Assembly (NCBI GenBank): GCA_027579435.1
Contig: JANBPK010000790.1
Span: forward strand, 1 to 49,008
DNA length: 49,008 nucleotides
Direction of reading: 5' to 3'
DNA from: Candolleomyces eurysporus
Taxonomy: Eukaryota; Basidiomycota; Agaricomycetes; Agaricales; Psathyrellaceae
Below the pieces are notes generated by a model, which saw only the letters and a list, made by a program, of their open reading frames with translations, ran no database searches and was not told the origin of the DNA. Within the stretch, counting starts at the first letter, position 1, and every line of letters begins with the position of its first letter. The translations under genes and the position numbers were made by a program. Shown here one piece after another: positions 21,121-31,714 of the stretch.

Positions 21121-22540
21121 GCGTGGAGGCTCCCATGCAATGCATCGGAAGAAGACAGATGGATGATCCTTCGATGCTGATGTTGAACCCGATCTCCCCG
21201 CTAGGTGCATAAACCGTTCATGCTGGGGCGAGGAAAAGCGAAAGCCGATAGATGGCCCTCCTGAGAAGGGGATGCGGCAACTGGGATGGAGGTCCCTCCT
21301 ACAATCGCATCCAACGCGGTGCACCCCCTTTTTTTCTTTCTTTTGTTCGTTTCCGTTCAATCGAACATGGAATCCCTAATCCAGCATCCATCGTTTGCAG
21401 CGGTCGCCGTCTTCTCCGTCGAAATGAATCGACTGTATGCATGTACCCTCAATCTTTTCGATCAATTGTTCTCTTTGAACGGAATATCAATTCTGTATGT
21501 ACGTGTGGCGGACAAGCGGATTCACAGCGGTCAACAGCCTACGCCGAAAAAGGTGTTCAAATTGCGGGCCCGGTCAGGGGCCCTACCTGTATGCCCACAG
21601 CTTGCTCAGCCCACAGCTTGCTCCCAGGAAACGTTCATTTTGTTTTGAATTGACCAAAATAGGCCCTGATGACCGTTCGTGTATGCATAAAGTGGGTGAG
21701 GCCGGCGATAACCGACAGGGACAATAGACGGAGACGGAGCTAAGCTATACTCGGTCTTTCGGGCTCATATCCGATGATTGGGATCGCCTCAATGAACAGG
21801 AATCAGCTCGCAGGTCACCTCTACTTCCAGATCTATTCAATTGAATTTAATTCAGTTGACCCTGGCTCTTTGTCGTATTCTATTAACAATTGTAGTTTCC
21901 TAGAGAAGGTCCTCCTTGAGTTTGCACTCTGACTTTCTGGGGAGACACTGCTGGTCGATGGTTCAGGTTGAAGTGTAGCCTGATCCGAGCGGATCTTCGA
22001 CTTTTGATAACGCAACAGTCAAAGCAAGTCTCGCTTAAGCTCGAGGAGGCCTTGACATAATCTTCTCTCATTTTCCTTGCGTGCCCAGGAATGACGTAGG
22101 CGCTTAGCCACGCTGGACGGCTCTAGTTGCTGGTGACTCGTGCTCTTATTGTCTAGCTCGGGCGGCTAAGCTAGACGCCCACTCCGGTTGATTTCGTTAG
22201 AACGCCGGACAACAATAAACCGATCATGAAAATGGAAGTCGGTTGCGATGGTCTAGGATTAAGTGCACGATGCACCTGCAAGCTCTAATCACTCCTGACA
22301 GACAGTTGCAATGCTTATTGTTGTCGGGAACAATCCCCACACGCGGTCCTTGACCAGTTCACTACGTTACCGTAGGGGTCAAGGTTGAATGTTCTGCTCC
22401 ATCGGCGGTCATGGAAATTTCCTCGATTATTGTTGCAGCTGACCGATTCGTCCAATTAAATCGAGGATGGGTAGCGGAGGGAACATTCAGAGAAAGATCG
22501 GGAGAGCCTGAGTGTCAAAGTGGAGCTTGGTCTACGAGGG
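21121..22540. other. Intergenic and promoter region, no gene recognised
   Basis: No conserved protein was seen. A short duplicated word (CCCACAGCTTGCTC) occurs near 21595-21625. The right part, from about 22200, is the upstream region of the pheromone-like gene and contains AACAAT/ATTGTT words and an inverted repeat. Confidence 0.4.
22387..22488. promoter_or_regulatory. Nested inverted repeat upstream of the pheromone-like gene
   Basis: GAATGTTC at 22387-22394 is mirrored by GAACATTC at 22481-22488. Inside them, CCTCGATT at 22421-22428 is mirrored by AATCGAGG at 22459-22466. The outer arms show further imperfect pairing next to the perfect words. Several AACAAT/ATTGTT words (22211, 22317, 22329, 22429) lie in the same region; HMG-box mating regulators bind related sequences, but that link is inference. 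Confidence 0.5.
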
Positions 22541-22548
22541 TATAAAAT
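22541..22548 (+). promoter_or_regulatory. TATA box of the pheromone-like gene
   Basis: TATAAAAT lies 114 bases upstream of the ATG at 22655. This gives a transcription start near 22570-22580 and a 5' UTR of about 80 bases rich in C and T, which fits a strongly expressed fungal gene. Confidence 0.6.
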
Positions 22549-22654
22549 GTCAGACCGAGTCCCGAACTGATTCCCCAGTTCTTCACTGAGCCTCATCGAT
22601 TGCAACAGTCTCTTCTTCGGAGCACTACTACCCAATCACTCATTCATTTTTCAA

Positions 22655-22888
22655 ATGGATTCCTTCACCACCATCAAGCCCACTCAACTCCCCACCGACG
22701 CTGAGGGCGACGGCTCCTCCGGCTCTGGCGGCTACTGCGTCATCTTCGCCAAGGATATCCCAGCCGACAAGGAGGGAGATGGCAGCTCCGGATCTGGCGG
22801 CTACTGTGTCGTCTTCAACAAGGACATCCCCGCCGACTTTGAAGGCGATGGCAGCTCTGGCAGCGGTGGCTATTGCACCATTGCCTAG
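22655..22888 (+). CDS. Tandem-repeat, CaaX-terminated pheromone-like peptide precursor
   Basis: Intronless, 77 residues. The N-terminus MDSFTTIKPTQLPTDA resembles basidiomycete mating-pheromone precursors, which often begin MD-F/S-T. Three copies of an identical 12-residue block, EGDGSSGSGGYC, begin at residues 17, 40 and 63 (period 23 residues, 69 bp). They are followed by VIF, VVF and TIA. The last copy ends the protein as CTIA, a CaaX box that would direct farnesylation, trimming and carboxymethylation. The first two (CVIF, CVVF) look like CaaX but are internal, and are followed by A/N-KDIPAD spacers. Multi-copy precursors are known for rhodotorucine A in Rhodosporidium; Agaricomycete precursors normally hold one peptide. 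No STE3 receptor gene was recognised in the window. Codon use is strongly biased to C-ending codons, suggesting high expression. An alternative is a non-mating lipopeptide signal. Confidence 0.85.
   Translation: MDSFTTIKPTQLPTDAEGDGSSGSGGYCVIFAKDIPADKEGDGSSGSGGYCVVFNKDIPADFEGDGSSGSGGYCTIA
22700..22888 (+). repeat. 69-bp coding tandem repeat, 2.7 units
   Basis: Three in-register units encode the identical 12-residue block. Synonymous differences between the copies (for example GGCTCCTCCGGC, GGCAGCTCCGGA and GGCAGCTCTGGC) show that the protein sequence is held more constant than the DNA. Confidence 0.85.
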
Positions 22889-23415
22889 ATAGCTTGGTCT
22901 GACGGCTTTTGGATTTGCTATGGTTAGTAGTTTCGCCATCTTCTGCAGCTCTAGCATAGGCTTACGGTTTGGACTCTTTTGCAGATTTCTTGAAGCCATG
23001 ATCATCCAACACGACCACACCATCCATAGCATCACCATCGCTTTCGAACTTCCATTGCCCTCCGGGGCCCATTTTTTGAAAAACCTTCGACTTCGACCGC
23101 CTTACCGGGCCCTTTAGCATTTACGACCTTGTTATCGCATCACATCTTGGCATCCTGCACATTCTGACGAGCATATCATTATTACCTGTACTTTGCACTT
23201 CGTCGGCATCAACCATTATTCGTACTGTAGTATTATTCAATGTGTACCAACACTTGTTTGGAATTCCTAGGGGCGTTTGCGCCATTCTGAGGAGACGCGA
23301 CGGATGAGCCTGCCCTTAAGATCAGCACGTGCAGCGAGGACCACAAGATGATTTCGCGATTTGATTAAAGAGTTCCAAAAATTTCTCTTCCTTCTACCAC
23401 TACCTCCTTCTCAAA
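22889..23415. other. 3' flank of the pheromone-like gene and promoter of eEF1B-gamma
   Basis: No coding region recognised. C/T-rich DNA with 'cttctcaaaATG' context precedes the eEF1B-gamma start, typical of strongly expressed fungal genes. Confidence 0.4.
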
Positions 23416-25052
23416 ATGGCCCCAGCAGGAACCCTCTACACCGTCGACGTCCAATGGAAGGGAAAGGCCGTGCGTATTGCTGTCTAGAGCCCGGTTTGAG
23501 GGCGAGAACTGACCCCGACGCCGCTGGAGATTAGATCAGGGCCGCTGCCGCTCTTGGTGGTGTTGAGATCGCGCTCCCAGAGAAATACGAGCACTATGTC
23601 GACAACAAGAAGTCGGATTTTCTTGCCAAGTTCCCTCATGGCAAGATTCCTGCCTGGGATGGCGCCGATGGCTTCAAGCTCTATGAGAGCACTGCTATCG
23701 CCCGCTACAGTGAGTCATTATCAGTTATCTAATCGATCAATAGCACCTGGCTATCGATCAGTCGCGTCACCGTGTGCTCTAGGGCGTCACGGCATTTTTC
23801 TGGCTTCTTGTCGGAATGCGAGAATTTTCGTGGTCCTGACTTTGACTGTCTTTCAGTTGCCGGCCTTGGGAAGAATGCCAACCTCTTGGGCACTACCCCA
23901 GAAGATGCTGCTCTCATTGAGCAATTCATCCACCTCTCCGACACTGAAGTTGATATCTACACCGACTTCACTCGCGCCATTACCACCAACACCATCCCCT
24001 ACAGCAAGCCCGTTCGTATCTTCGGTTTATTTTTGGATTCTATCGTGCTCACTAGCCAATTAGGCCCACACTGCCTTCACTGAGCGTCAAACACGCGCCT
24101 TGAACACTCTCGAGCAGCACATTTCCACCCGAACCTTCTTCGTCGGCGAGCGCATCACCCTCGCTGACCTCTGGGTTGCTGTCATCTTCCAAAAGGCTGT
24201 CGGTCTCACTGTTGACGCCGCTGCCCGCACCAAGCTCCCCAACCTTGTCCGACACCTCGAAACCATCGCCAACCAGCCCCTGGTCAAGGACATTTACGGC
24301 CCTATCAACTACGCTGAGAAGGCTATCCAATTCACTCCCCCCGCCAAGGAGCCCAAGGCCCCCAAGCCCGCTGCAGCTCCCAAACCCAAGGCTGCCCCCA
24401 AGCCCGCAGAGAAGGACGACGAAGAGGAGCCTGATGTGCCCCCCGAGCCCAAAGCCAAGAACCCTCTCGATGACCTCCCCAAGTCAACTTTGAACCTTGA
24501 GGACTGGAAGCGTGCATACTCCAACAAGGAGACCCGTGGTGCTGGTGGTGCTCTGGAGTGGTTCTACCAGAAGTGAGTCTCTTGCGTTATCGCTCCAGTT
24601 TAATGCAAACGTCTGAATTTTTCTAGCAACGACCCCGCTGGATACTCCATCTGGCGAGTCGACTTCAAGTACAACGAGGAGTTGACCCAGGTCTTCATGT
24701 CCTCCAACCAGATCACTGGCTTCTTCAACCGTCTTGAGGCTGCTCGCAAATACATTTTCGGTTCAGTTGGTGTGCTCGGCGAGAACAACAACTCGATCAT
24801 CACTGGTGTCTTCATCACCCGTGGTCCTGAATACGAGCCCGTTGTAAACGTTGCTCCTGATTGGGAATCATACAATTACACTAAGCTCGACCTCTCGAAC
24901 GACGCTGACAAGGCCTTCTTCGAGGGTGCTCTTGCCTGGGACCTCGAGGTCGATGGTAAGAAGTGGGCTGATGGAAAGAACGTGAGTAACATCCACCTTG
25001 TCGCGTCTCCTGTCGATGCTAAACCCGCATATCTCCTCTACAGTTGAAGTAA
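23416..25052 (+). CDS. Translation elongation factor eEF1B gamma subunit
   Basis: Six exons; the first are 23416..23469 and 23535..23709, and the last, after an intron starting at 24982, is 25044..25052 (ending KN-LK). The N-terminal half is a GST-like domain: LYTVDVQWKGKA, FPHGKIPAWDG, FKLYESTAIARYIAGLG, and the C-terminal GST helices with FFVGERITLADLWVAVIF. A Pro/Ala/Lys-rich linker (KAAPKPAEKDDEEEPDVPPEP) follows. The C-terminal EF1G domain shows LDDLPKSTLNLEDWKRAYSN, WFYQKNDPAGYSIWRVDFKY, FMSSNQITGFFNRLEAARKY and WDLEVDGKKWADGK. The protein anchors the eEF1B nucleotide-exchange complex that recharges eEF1A. Length and domain order are as expected, with no oddity. Confidence 0.96.
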
Positions 25053-27654
25053 ATCTTGGGTTGCTTTGTATCGGGGTTCGAAGGATAGAAGTTGCTTTCA
25101 TTTGTATTATTTTTTCATTGCCTGTGCTCATTGTTCCTCAAATGAACATATTGCATTCCTTCCTGAGAGTGCTTTTGGTTTCAAGTAAGGTTTTTGGGAG
25201 TTATTGCCGGGGCTATAGTCTAGACCTTAGCACTAATCGCCGCACGGCGTAAGTTGCGGATAGCCTTGGGCGCGGAACCATCTTGCGCAAATGCCTCCTC
25301 AATAACAAGCGTGCTCGCGGCATCGGTTGGCAACTGGGTGGCAGTGGCAGTGACCCTCTCAAGACGCCGACCATTCAATTTGGCCACACTTTCACTCGGT
25401 TGGAGGATGTGCACCGCAACACGCAACACGGTAAACGCTATCCGACTGCAACCGACGCACGTAGATAGCAATGAAACGAAGCGACCCTTTTTTAAGTCGG
25501 TAGTTTCAGCTATACCCAGCAAGCGGGAATATCTGTACTGTTGAGAAAGGATAAGGATAGCAGAGCTGCCGCCGCCCAGACCCTGTCGAATCCATGGCTA
25601 TGGCCAGTATATGGATCCGTGAGCGCCCACAACCATCAAATTGGATGATCGCCTACGTCTACGAGCCCATAACACTTGGGTATCGGGACAGGATGATCCA
25701 GGAATCAGGATGATGCCAACATATCTACTCCGTAAGACTACAAATGATGATACTGTCAATCATATATCGTCTCCGGTTTTGGAAGGTTTCGGCGAATTCA
25801 AGGTTGCGGATGGATTCTGAATAGAGGCGTAGACTAGCCGAGTTTGTTTGTGTTTCTTGAGAGCGCTCACTCACCGCCGACGCCCTGCGGGGGAGGGTGC
25901 TATTCGTGCACGTGTTGCATACTAGGATATCGGTTTTGTTAGAGAGGCTTGAGAACCATCTGTCAAGTGCTTCGCTTGGACTGGAAACCTCAAACGCCTT
26001 CCTTGACTTGCTTTACCTACCCTTACCTCTATCTCGGGTGATTCCACAGGCACACGGACTCTTCGAATAGAGTTCAATTAAACTCATTGAGATATCAGTG
26101 GTGGTGCTTGCAGAAATGACAAGACAGGGCGACAAGCTGACGGCGCTCGCTTCGTTCGGTGCTCCGAGTGAACAAGAGAAGCATACACGGTGTTTGCAAG
26201 TTGCGAGTTGGCAATAATACGGGCAGGGGTGACCTTCGTGTCGACAAACGACTTGACTTGTACTATGGAAGGTTTGATAGTACTTGCTATTTTCAGCTTT
26301 CAAGTGTCATATTGTCGTGCTTCGAATTCGATTCCCCGGACGGGGATTTGCGACGGAGTTCTGTATGAAGTCAAATATGGAAGCCTCAACGATATCGATC
26401 TTTTATGTTGAACAGTTCTTGAAAGATAACGTTTCAACGCTGCTATGGCTAACACCGTTGTTAGATGAATTGCCTCGTCAATTTTCTGTCTCCGCGAAGG
26501 CGAAATCTTAGCAGAATGGTTATCTTGGTGGACGCACTCATACGCCCACAACTTGCACCGCGTACAGTCGCGCTGTTCCGAATCACCACTGGCCATCATG
26601 ATGGATGATGGATGGGCCCGGGACGGAATTCGAGCTCGGAGGATGCCTCAACGGAATAGGCATCATGCAGAAGGCCGCAGTGACGATGACGACTTGGACA
26701 ATGCCGAAGGCTTAAATTAAACCTGAGACGGACTCATTGCCACCAGACACTATATTTTTCCTCTTGCTCCAAGCTCCTGCATGAAACGCCGGAAATCTTT
26801 GGGTGATGCGTAATTCGGTACCCTAAGCGCCCACTACTGCGACCTGAGCCCACATCACTTCTTATCTGCATTGTATTGTCTCTCCTCCGTGACGTGTATC
26901 AGGAAAATCTTTAGACCAAGTGAAGTATAGTCTCCCCAGAAACTTCAGAGATACATAAGGGAAATGAATTGAATTCCGTATCGGTGTCTCATTCCGTGTC
27001 GGTTGTCTCCACTGACCTCCGCCGCTGTGCCACTATATGCGCATTTGTGCACCTCTAAAGCTTGATAAGGGCGGATAGGTCATCATAACGCAGATCCCCA
27101 ATGACTGATACAGCTGATGTGTAAGTACAAGGCTGACGGATACCCATCACGACCGTAATCATGCTTTCACCCCACACTTTTACTTTTTCTGAAACGTTAT
27201 CGTTGTCAGATGATGACGCCTCTGTGCAGATACCTCGGTTCCCTCCGACTCTCACTTCCATTTCTAATTTGTAATGATTGCGGTATGTAAATACATAGGC
27301 ACGCCTTGTCCCTCTTCAGCCTAGTAAGGCGCTATGCGCTATCGCAGAAACATATTAAGCGGACGCGTGGCCCTGCGGAAAGGCGGATATTTTGGCTCAA
27401 ATGGAGTCTGCCGAATGGCGAAGCTAAGTCAAAGATCCTACTTCTATTGAACATTCCGCACATAACTCAGCTTGAGAAGATTTGCAAAAATCCCAGCGCC
27501 GAAAGTGCATGGGTTTATGGTGCTGTACCACTTTGAATGACAACTTGGGATAAGGCGAACATTTTGATTGTCGACGATCCAGAGAGCAGAAAATGAAGTC
27601 CCATTCGTACATACATCCGGACNAAAAAAGCAAAGGAACGCTCAGTAGAGCGAT
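25053..27654. other. Long intergenic interval, no gene recognised
   Basis: About 2.6 kb. Only short open frames without domain features or good splice junctions occur. No transposase, reverse transcriptase or terminal repeats were recognised. One N lies before an A-run near 27623. It may hold a species-specific gene or non-coding RNA that I cannot see. Confidence 0.4.
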
Positions 27655-30135
27655 TTATCGCAAATCTAGCTCTTTGGAGTAGGGAGTTCGTTTGCGAACT
27701 CTGAGAGCCTCTGTGGCCCGATTTTTCGTCGTTAACGAGGTTTGGGAGTTCCAGGACGTCGCCGAAGAAGTGGAAGATAAGCGAGAAAGCAGAGACGGGC
27801 GCCTGTGAGAAGACGCCAGTGGCGATTGTTTCTCTTTCTTGGCTTCGTTACTGAGATTCTTCCGCCGTTTTTTGGTCAAACTAAGAGGTTCTGTAGAGGC
27901 GAAGCTGGCAGTGTCGTTGGTGGAGGCTAAGGACGATTGCTGGCTGTACGAAGATTCGCGAGAGACCTGGTCATCGGGCCGGGCGCGGAAGTGATGTGAT
28001 ATTTCAGGTCTAAGAAGTGCCGCTTGTGGTATATTAGACGCCACCAGAGGGATGCTGGAATGAGAAGAGGGCGGATGGAAGGTGGAACGGGAGCGAGAAG
28101 GCGATTGAGTTGAGCTTGATGAATCGAGCCGTCGCTTCGAAGGGGAAATATTGAGGTGAACAACTCCGGTACCATCAGCGTACTCCTCCAAAGTCCAAGG
28201 TTCACTCGACGAGTCCGTGGACAACCTCGAAGGAGAGTTGGGGCTAGAACGTTCCAAGTAACATTCCATGGATGGATCAGAAGTACTGTCATGGAGGGTA
28301 GACTTCCGCCCTGTACCTCGCCTCGAAGGTTTCGGCGTCAGCATGTCGTGTGCCTCGCCATCCCCTTTGAAGGTATGGATATTGGCCGCCACAGCATTGA
28401 ACGCGTTGACAAGGTTAGATGTGATAGATCCTGCCCATCCTTCTTGCTTTGCCTGTATTGGCACAGGAGCAGGTGGTCGTACGCTCTGGACGCTATGATC
28501 AGAAGGGATAGATCGCGCCAAAGNTCTGCCTAGCAGGTTTGCTCGCACGCCGCAGACGCTCNTACCGCTGACCGAGGATGGAGGGGGCGAAGGAGCACGC
28601 TCGCTATTGTTCCGACTCCATGGCAGTTCTAGAGCGTCTCCTTTCAAGCTCAAATATCGAGGAGCTGGGTGTTCTTCCCGTGGCGTTCCGACTTCGTATT
28701 CGCCTCCCATTCGATCAGGTCTCAAAGCCAAACTCTGACCTGAAAGCTTTTGATTAACCAAACGCAAAGGAAAGTTGACGAGCTGTGTATTTTACTCACG
28801 AATGGGTCGCGGCGTCTTGTAANTTTTCGACAACAAGGCCAAGGNTTTCCTCCTCCGGCTCCCTCGGAAAAGAACTGGGGGTTCGGAATGCGGTGACCGC
28901 GAAGAAAGCCCGGCACATCTCCTCCGTAGCCATCGCTGCGTCGTGGCTCTTCAGCGTTGCGGCCAGCAATCCAATGACGTACAGCGGGCTGTCTCCCTAG
29001 GTCAGTCATGCTGCTTCCGGGCAATAAACTGGAATCTGCGTGCCAGTCGGCGGGAGCGTTACCCCCAGCCTCCAACCCGTTGAAGTCGCAGTTATGTGAC
29101 TGGGCCCAGGGCACCTCAATGGCAGAATTCTTTCGTCTGCGTCGGCTGTACCAAAACCGGATACACCAGGCCACCATAGCGCACAGAACGGCGAAGGCGG
29201 CGATACTCCCGAGGGCGATTCCAACGTAAACCGGAGGGTCGAGGTGTGCGAGGATTGATCCAGAATTTCGTGCTCCTGTAGAGTTTTGGGTATTATTGAA
29301 TCCTCCGAGAGTAATGGCCGGGGTGGGGCGAAATTGAAAACTAGAGCTCGAGAAGGATCCGGTTATTGAACCTTGTTCTGAGAGTGTTTCCACATCTGTC
29401 GCGGTAGGTTGTGAATAAGAGAGCGAAGAAGGGCTGAACGAGGTTGAAGGACTAATAGACGAAGGTTCATCGATAGCGTTGGAAGCCGTTGGGCGGGCAG
29501 AGAGTGGGAGCTGAGGCGAAGACGCGGAGAGTGTCTGTACCGGAGTCGCCGAAAAATCATGGTACTGGCTCGGAGGAAGCGTCGAAAAGATACCAGAAGG
29601 ATAAGCCACAACAGTCACAGTGTCGATTCTGCCACCAGTCGACGGTTTAGGCTCTTCTGAGTCTACCTGGCGGAGGAGAATGCGCTGGCCATCGAAATGG
29701 ATAGAGATACTAGCCGGAGTTGGATGCACAGTCGTGTGACGAGGAGAGGTAGGAGACGCCATAAAGGCTTCAGTGGTTCCCGTCTTCGCTGCTGCTACTG
29801 CATGAAGGAAACCTCCTGACGGGCATCGAGAGGAGAAATGTGCAAACAACGATGTCTGGCCTAGGCTCTGAGTCTGAGTCTTCGGCGAGCAGTCGATTCT
29901 GGAATCTATCGTCGAAAGAAATTCAAGATTAACCTCGAATTCGTCCATTTGGCATCGAACTGCTGATTGCTGGATGAGAATCAGAATTGTAGATTCTTCC
30001 ATTCGGCACAGGTTGAGCCTTGAAGTCACGAAGATGTACATCTGTCACATTTACCACAGCTTTCCAGGTAAGCTGGTGGTACTCAGGCGGCAATGTATCT
30101 CGCCCCAGCAAGACAAGTCCATGGCGCAAGCTCAT
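27655..30135 (-). CDS. Single-pass membrane protein with long cytoplasmic Ser-rich tail
   Basis: The extracellular part is Ser/Thr/Pro-rich and contains VSISIHFDG-like strand segments. It is followed by one clear membrane helix (YVGIALGSIAAFAVLCAMVAWCI) and a stop-transfer RFWYSRRRRK. The tail of several hundred residues is disordered and includes TWTLEEYADGTGVVHL-like text and a basic end. The family of such 'SLG1/WSC-like layout' proteins is common in Agaricomycetes and poorly characterised. The frame is damaged by Ns at about 28524, 28562, 28823 and 28846, so the junction near 28.75-28.80 kb is uncertain. The N-terminus is unresolved: a candidate ATG lies at 30135 and others at 30002 and 29762, and I see no clear signal peptide. 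Function unknown; a surface sensor role would be inference. Confidence 0.6.
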
Positions 30136-31714
30136 ACAATAGTGATAGAGCTGCAGGACAATAGGTACAAACTGTTTGCACAGCTTCGGTTCAAGGTGCC
30201 TGTAGCCGAGGCTGAGTCAAGGGCGCCCAAACATTCTATAGACCGGTACCAGTGATCATGAGCAAGCACTATTACCGCAAAGATAAGGATCTTTCTTCAT
30301 GCATAGCCTAGATAATGCACGCATACCGCTGGAAGTGACAGAGTCCTCTCTCCGAAGGTCCAAACATTCGATCTCGAGTAAAACATACGCTGTAATACTC
30401 GTATTAAAAGACGGTTCACCATTGACGAATGCTATTCGATTTGGACAAGGAGAATAGGTGAGTGGCTCATGAAATAGTCACTCTCCGTATCACTGCTGTG
30501 GTGATTTCGCCGTTCTCCAAGGAGGTACATGCCAACCCAGAAANTTTCCGCACTTTTAGCCCGCGTACTGCGGTTTCATCTAGAAAAGGTGTGGAAATCA
30601 ATGAACCCGTTGTCGGTGCACGAATTGAGCCGCTCTTCGTACTCCTCATGGGACGTCGACCTCAATTCAAAGTAAGTATGTAGACAATGGAGAACGATGT
30701 GAAGGTCCGAAAAGACAATATTCTGCGAATTTAGTGAAATCGGCTTTACTACTAGAGCTAGATGGCCCACACTTGTGAGATCAATCCTTTCGTCGGAGGG
30801 AAAATTCAACATAGTTATTTTTTTTGGCAACGTCTATTTTTCCTTTTGTATGGACCTTTCGTCTTCGTNCATAATACGCCTACATCGACCAGAGAAGGAC
30901 GTTGGCTCTGATGCACCCACTTGTGGGTGCTTGAGTGTACAACAATTGTCCTTGATTGAGAGAAATAGAGTAACCAATTTGGTCCTCGATTTGACTATTT
31001 ATGGGCAATCTTACCAGGTAACATCTATGTTTGGGCTCGAAAACATAGCGTATTTTTGTCATCCTATTTTGGAATTGACATGATATGTCACGTGGAGCAT
31101 ATTCATCCTCCACAGTTGTCGGAGGAAGAATTTGTTTCTCTCTCATTTTCTGTGATTGCTCATCTGAGGCTGTGAGCGGTTCGACGACTGCAGTGAAGTC
31201 CGCGCCATTCATCACCGAATTTCTCCATTGTGGCTGTTGTCCTTAGGCCGAGTTTCACAGGTTAGCCCCCCCCTAGTTGCCAGCAATGCGCCCTTCATAT
31301 CACTGATATTCTGGCCATAAAACGGGCAGTAGAATCAATGGACAGATTTTGTGACTTCCGGGAAGATTGTGATCAACCTCGAGTGCTGATTACACCTTTG
31401 AGCTGTTGACTCAGATCTATCGAGATTGCCATTCTAGCTGAATCTCGGATCGAGTCAGAATGGGTCCGCAAGCCATAATGATCCACGGGCGCGTACCTAC
31501 CATGGACTCAGTGTTTCAGCTTATGCTTCCAGATGAAGAGGCTATTCAAGATCCCAGAACTGACATGGACGCCGTAGTTGACATCAGCTTTGCAGTTATT
31601 CCCGGATGTGACTCGGGTTCCTCTACTTCTAAACGGTTTCGTATTTAAGGAAAGGTGTAAGATGGTCGATTTTTGTCATACCTCCTCTATCCAACACATC
31701 TTCCGTCGCTCACG
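30136..31714. other. Intergenic, no gene recognised
   Basis: About 1.6 kb between the divergent membrane-protein and adenylation genes. A/T-rich in places, with Ns near 30544 and 30869. A TATA-like 'gtatttaag' near 31640 is placed well for the adenylation gene. Confidence 0.4.

Noticed and set aside
22920..23117. Open frame just after the pheromone-like gene as a possible second peptide gene
   Set aside because: No repeat, no CaaX end, and no similarity to the first precursor.
26320..26345. tRNA-like T-arm (TTCGATTCC) word
   Set aside because: No matching acceptor, D-arm or anticodon arm around it.
25053..27654. Possible transposon in the long gene-poor stretch
   Set aside because: No terminal repeats, transposase or reverse transcriptase motifs seen.
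29906..29933. Intron joining the 30135 start to the membrane-protein exon
   Set aside because: Only 28 nt between the GT and AG, below the size fungal introns normally have; the N-terminus is left open.
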